Shown here: piece by piece, positions 59,563-64,000 of the stretch
How positions within the stretch are numbered: position 1 is the first letter of the stretch
How the letters are laid out: each line of letters opens with the position of its first letter
Origin: Halichondria panicea
Taxonomy: Eukaryota; Porifera; Demospongiae; Suberitida; Halichondriidae
Direction: 5' to 3'
DNA: 64,000 nt
Assembly: GCF_963675165.1 (NCBI RefSeq)
Contig: NC_087389.1
Span: 3,594,830 to 3,658,829, forward strand
Program-made: the position numbers and the translations under genes
Notes under the pieces: generated by a model
Told to the model about the DNA's origin: nothing
The model's database searches: none
What the model saw: only the letters and a program-made list of their open reading frames with translations

Positions 59563-60990
59563 TCAATTAAGCGATAGTTTTTTTATTAACTCTAGACACC
59601 TTACTCTAAACTGTACACAATTGTCATTGTTGATTGATTGTAATGTTTTGTCAGCACTGCTATCCCGTAGATGAACGGAGCACGAGCACTCAGCAAACAA
59701 TAGCACAAATACTCCACAGTCATAGCCTGCATCAAATGCAAAGCGTTGACATCACCTTCAATGATACATTTTGCGGCCTGTGGATTCTATTTCAGTTTCA
59801 GGCACCTTTCAAAAATACATAGGCTTCTATCAAATGATATCATCTTGAGGACCAGTCACAAGTATAATATTATAGCTCCAATGGGTCACCCTGTACTACT
59901 GCCACTTTAATGGGTCCCAATGCTGCCCTCAAAAGTCTGACTCTTAATATTACTATAATACTTTAGTAGTACACACATATTCTGACCCATAAAGCTTACA
60001 CTACGATCTGCATGCGTAAACTTACCATTGGTCTGCTGAGGACAACTTGGTACTTCACTGAAAACTGGTTGTGATGGTACTATAGTTATAGAGCACAAAA
60101 TAATACTGAGTACGTGTATGTCAACAGAGTCTTACATAACTACAATGCCTTCCCTTGCGATGACTTGTCTAACTCACCACTGAGAAATGGGGTAACTTTC
60201 TGAGCACATTGCTGGCTGGGTAGCAAGTTCAAGGAATGACAGGAGTCCCATGAGTAGAAAGTGTTTTCTTTTCTTACATACACTAATAAGCTCCTGTGAG
60301 GGTGACACTATAATTATACCTAAAAGTGTAGTAATTTTATAGTACCTATATATCGTATACATGCATATGCGCATAAAGTTCACATGGTACATGGTAAAGT
60401 TAAGTTAATGAATAAGACCTATTGTGATACCAATTTAGTGGCAAGTGACCTAGAGTCCTGATTAATTTGTCATCAAATCATGTAAATATCCGCGTTAATG
60501 TCGCTAAAACTCACCAATGAGATCCACCAGAGTGTTCACTCGAGGCATTGTTATTGACGGCTAATAACACCAGATCCTTATCACTCAGGCCCAGTGGATC
60601 CAAGAACATGCTCAACTCAGGACCTGCAAATCAGAGCTTTTATGACAGCAGTCTCACTTGATATTGATGGTTGGCATACCATTGTAGATTTTAATGAACT
60701 GCGTAACATCAGGAGTAATGAAGCACACTTGATCTCTGTTGTCACTAAACAATTCATGTTCGAGGTATCTGCAGAAACACAATATTACTTATAAAGAGTG
60801 TTTATATACATAATACAGTATAGTCTAAGAAATTGCAAAAATGCTCATAAAGGGTTGTGTCTAACTCAAAATAGAATCCAATAATTTTATCATTAATCCA
60901 GTTGGCTCCTATTAGTAATGCAACATCTGATTCTCGAAGCAAGCTGTCATAATAGCTCAGTGCAACTTTGTCTTGCATTGAGCTGGCCAT
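59563..60990 (-). CDS. SENP8: NEDD8-specific cysteine protease (deneddylase)
   Basis: Six exons: 60866-60990, 60680-60768, 60515-60623, 60178-60293, 60026-60079, 59563-59726; 218 residues plus stop, close to the family length of about 212. Starts MASSMQDKVALSYYDSLLRE, followed by NWINDKIIGFYFE. The C48/ULP-type catalytic triad is complete: His 107 in SGGSHW, Asp 124 in FYSWDS and Cys 168 in GYDCGVFV, with the oxyanion Gln in the QQTN segment. SENP8/NEDP1 matures NEDD8 and removes it from non-cullin substrates. All splice phases agree. It is head-to-head with the ataxin-7-like gene. Confidence 0.93.
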
Positions 60991-61300
60991 TTTCTTTTGC
61001 AAGGGGTGGGGCTCATTTTTTACTTCCTATGTTTGGAATTCTAATTAAGCAGGCTGCCAACAAAAGAGAAATTCAAAACAAAATGGTCGCCAACCTCTAA
61101 GCGTTGGCAACATACACACAAGCTTCTAGTCAAGGCTAGAGTGTTTTCTATAGCTTAATTACTACTAGTGTAAAATCTATGTACACTAGACACCGTTCAA
61201 ATGCAGCTGGAGCCAAAAAGACAGACAAGGAAGACATTTTCTAAGAAAGAATTTGAAAGGCGTTGGTGCTTGTTGTAGGCAATTGTGTGCTCGTGTTGGA
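60991..61300. promoter_or_regulatory. Short divergent promoter region between SENP8 and the ataxin-7-like gene
   Basis: About 310 bp separates the SENP8 ATG (minus strand) from the first candidate ATG of the plus-strand gene. No TATA box is obvious. Another ATG (61202) gives only a short frame and could be a leader ORF. Confidence 0.4.
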
Positions 61301-64000
61301 ATGGAGGGGGGAAGGGGCAGCACTTGGGCTAATTTTGAAGAGACTGCTCAAAAGAATGGTATGTGGGTTTGTATATTTACTCTGTCTGTGGTGAAAGCTA
61401 TGTGCAAGATTAAGAGTTCATGACCTCACTCTAATTAAAAAGCACTGCCATGCATTCTGAGCCTAAAGATCCCTTCAGATTGTGTTCTGTAGTATTTTAA
61501 TGAGTTTACAAGACATCTCAGGTTTGATTTTAATGTCGTAGTAGTAGCCATCAGCTGACTCGAAATAACAAACCTATCGGAGTTGGTGTTTCTATGTACA
61601 TGTCACGTAATCATCTCATCCATGTATGTGGTATACTTTTTACGTCCTTTATACATAATGCACATACTTGAAGAGAAGATCATTCAAGATGCGTGAATTC
61701 ATATCTTATTTATACATTATTCATAGTTCCTAGAAATCGGTGTATCACGTGCTTCTTCATGAGCCCAATAACTAAAATGAATGCCTTTCTTTCTTTTATC
61801 GGATCAAGCGTGGTGAATAGTGTTCTAGCTTTACGGTGTACGTTTAGTTTCATGTATTTCTACAGTATTACTGTATCTACTATTCTACAGTACCTACTAC
61901 TGTATTACCCCACTAGGATTGTATCGTACACAGCACACCCATACACAGCACACCCATGCTCATTACATGTAATGTGCCTGTCCTTGTATGAAAGTTGCTT
62001 TACTGTGACAGTTTACAGTACTTACAATAATTATAACATTTTAACTCACCGTTTGTAAATCAATAATGAACCTACATGTACATTGTGTGTTTGTCTGTAT
62101 TTCAGTTTACATTACCTCCCCACTCCAGATGCTCTGATGGGCTGGCCCCCGTCTCGTAACCCCCTCTCCCCTACTACAGGCAGGCTCTGCAGAGAAGGTA
62201 AGTGTGTACACTTGTACCAGTCTGTTCATGGTAGGGTGGGTATACAGCGTCCTCTTGCACCATAGGCTGAGTGGCCCTCTAATGAACCTTAGCATCCACT
62301 TTATTTCATAGTCTGTACTATTTGTTGTCCCTACCTGTAGGTGCTCCCTCCATAATAATATAATTATAGTGTCACTCTGTGTATGTGCACGTGTGTGTGT
62401 GTGCGTGTGCGTGTGCGTGTGTTTGTGCGCGTGTGCATGTATGTAGTGCTTGTTGGTAGTGTTATCCAACTGGCAATTCTTCCTGAGTGTACATGTATCG
62501 GGGGGAAGTACACGTGTGTTTATATGGCTTCTATGTTCTAGACTGGTGTCCTTGTTAGGATGTAACCTAACTCTACTCAGTGCCCTTAATGTGTAATGCC
62601 CCCCCTAGATATGGCGATATACGGTGAGGAGCCTGCTCTGGACAGCTTGTCTCTGGTGGTGTGTGGGGACTGCGGGCGTGTGGTCAAAAGTCAGGCGCTA
62701 GTTAACCATAAAGGTATGATGTGTACAGGTATAATGTGGGTCGTTTGCTGTCACCAATTCCATTGTACACGTACATATTGTGTAGGCAATTTTTGAGCGT
62801 ATATAATATACACTCATGCCATTAATTAAAGATCAATGTACCTGTATGCAGTGTGGTGTGCGAGTGTTGTGTGTTAACCGTGTAGATTGTGTAGTGCATG
62901 TTTATCCCTGACAGAAGTATACGTGAACTTCAAATTCTAAATTTATTCCTCGTACATTAACAGTGTAGGCAGGTAAGGCCTTATTGTGTACATTTTTTAT
63001 GCCTTCATTTTCCACACAGAGCAATACCACTCTCAGCAGTTGGACATCCCGACCCCGCGTCCTGTGATACCTCCCTACACTCCCCCACTGAGGACCCCCC
63101 ACACAGTTGGCCTGTCGTCCAGTGCCATGAGTACCCCTCTAGGGGGTGTACGAGGTGACAGGGTCATGGGATTTACTGCCAGTGACCTACCGTCAACCGC
63201 ATTCAGTGGAGCCACTACAGTGAAGGCAATAAAGGGTGAGAAAAGAGGGTGCTTGCATGTACACACATGTTCATATGAATGGCCGAGTTTCAGTACTGTA
63301 CTTTTTACAGGTGTATGAGATTTTCATTTTACAGGTGTACAGTGCACTTAAAATGTGCTTGGAAAGGCTCTCTATACATGTAGTTACTGTGTATGTGTGT
63401 CACAATATAAGGTACACATAATTATAATTATCATGATGCAGAGTATGACCCTACCCGTCACTGTGGTGTGTGGATTGAGGAGGAGAAGAGACAGTGCACC
63501 CACTCACTCAACTGCAAGGTGTGTTTGTGTTAAATTATATACACACGAAATCTCACATTGTAGTTGTCCTTTATACGTGCACTGTGGTACTTTTGTGGTC
63601 AATTGTTAGTTATTTTAATATTCCCTTTCAGATCCACTCTCTGGATGCCCGTCAGAGTGTGAGGGGGAGGAGCAAATCTTTTGCCCTCCTGCTCAAAGAG
63701 AGGAAGCTGAAAAAGAAAAAAGAAAAGTTACCAAAGAGGACTGATTCTCAGCTTCCCACAGCTTCAACGTCCTCAATACTGTTAGTCATTCTTGTCTTGT
63801 GTGTCTTACATGTAAGTACATAATTATTGCATTGGGTAGAGTGAATGCGCTCCATTTGTAGACTGCTACAGCTGCTCAAGGATCAATGAAGTGCAAGTAT
63901 AGGCTTCCAGCATAGATAGAAGAAGAAGGATTGGAAACAGTGGTGCACGTGACCATTTAACATTAACATGTAGTTCTACACAGAGGCTTCAAAAACTATC
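61301..64000 (+). CDS. ATXN7: Ataxin-7-like SAGA subunit with SCA7 domain, 3' incomplete
   Basis: Exons seen: candidate first exon 61301-61358 (MEGGRGSTWANFEETAQKN, resembling the Trp-containing N-terminal motif of the family), then 62106-62197, 62609-62713, 63020-63235, 63442-63518 and 63632-about 63811. The second to fifth joins agree in phase. The 61358 donor (phase 1) does not match 62106 (phase 2), so an exon is missing or the 5' end is wrong. A C2H2-type zinc finger (VVCGDCGRVVKSQALVNHKE then QYH) spans the third and fourth exons. The SCA7 domain follows: DPTRHCGVWIEEEKRQCTHS, LNCK, then IHSLDARQSVRGRSKSFALL. Ataxin-7/Sgf73 anchors the deubiquitinase module in SAGA and binds nucleosomes. 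The last visible exon ends at a good donor (GTAAGT, 63812) after a hydrophobic stretch. The gene continues beyond the window. Confidence 0.8.
62387..62440. repeat. (GT)n-rich microsatellite in ataxin-7-like intron
   Basis: Alternating GTGTGC/GTGTGT run of about 50 bp. Confidence 0.85.

Overview
This is a gene-dense, AT-rich animal nuclear window. Genes have many short spliceosomal introns, conserved metazoan orthologues (MON2, PMPCB, PSMA5, Rho, SENP8, an ataxin-7 relative) and many small inverted-repeat DNA elements. Compact genes, Death/MATH exons and a very large intronless beta-helix/multi-membrane-pass protein suggest an early-branching animal, most likely a demosponge. That assignment is inference; no species is named in the sequence. 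All exon models were assembled by eye from splice sites and reading phase.

Layout. 1-2.5 kb: 3' part of a probable Death-domain + MATH-domain adaptor gene (+). 2.7-9.97 kb: a duplicated block carrying orphan copies of five MON2 exons (-), extra astacin exon-1/2 fragments and one astacin-like metalloprotease gene whose protease exons are intact (+). 10-12.4 kb: a broken LINE with a nested small transposon. 12.5-35.2 kb: a complete 33-exon MON2 gene (-), about 1764 codons. Its 4.9 kb intron 17 contains, on the opposite strand, the second astacin copy, which has lost its catalytic Glu, is frameshifted and has lost its polyadenylation signal. 35.5-41.6 kb: PMPCB (+), head-to-head with MON2. 42.8-48.3 kb: two Rho GTPase genes diverging from a shared upstream region, one with an uninterrupted CDS and one with two coding introns. 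48.7-52.3 kb: PSMA5 (+). 52.3-55.3 kb: LINE debris and a 1.1 kb long-terminal-inverted-repeat element. 55.5-59.5 kb: a 1342-residue single-exon beta-helix/cysteine-rich/multi-pass membrane protein (+). 59.6-61.0 kb: SENP8/NEDP1 (-), tail-to-tail with it at about 65 bp. 61.3 kb to the end: an ataxin-7/SCA7-domain gene (+), head-to-head with SENP8 and running off the window.

Most of the genes are housekeeping: Golgi/endosome traffic (MON2), mitochondrial presequence processing (PMPCB), proteasome (PSMA5), actin signalling (Rho), NEDD8 processing (SENP8) and SAGA chromatin (ataxin-7). They are often arranged as head-to-head pairs. The unusual parts are the duplicated MON2-intron/astacin block, the astacin-C2 protein and its decayed paralogue, the Death-MATH model, and the giant beta-helix receptor-like protein.
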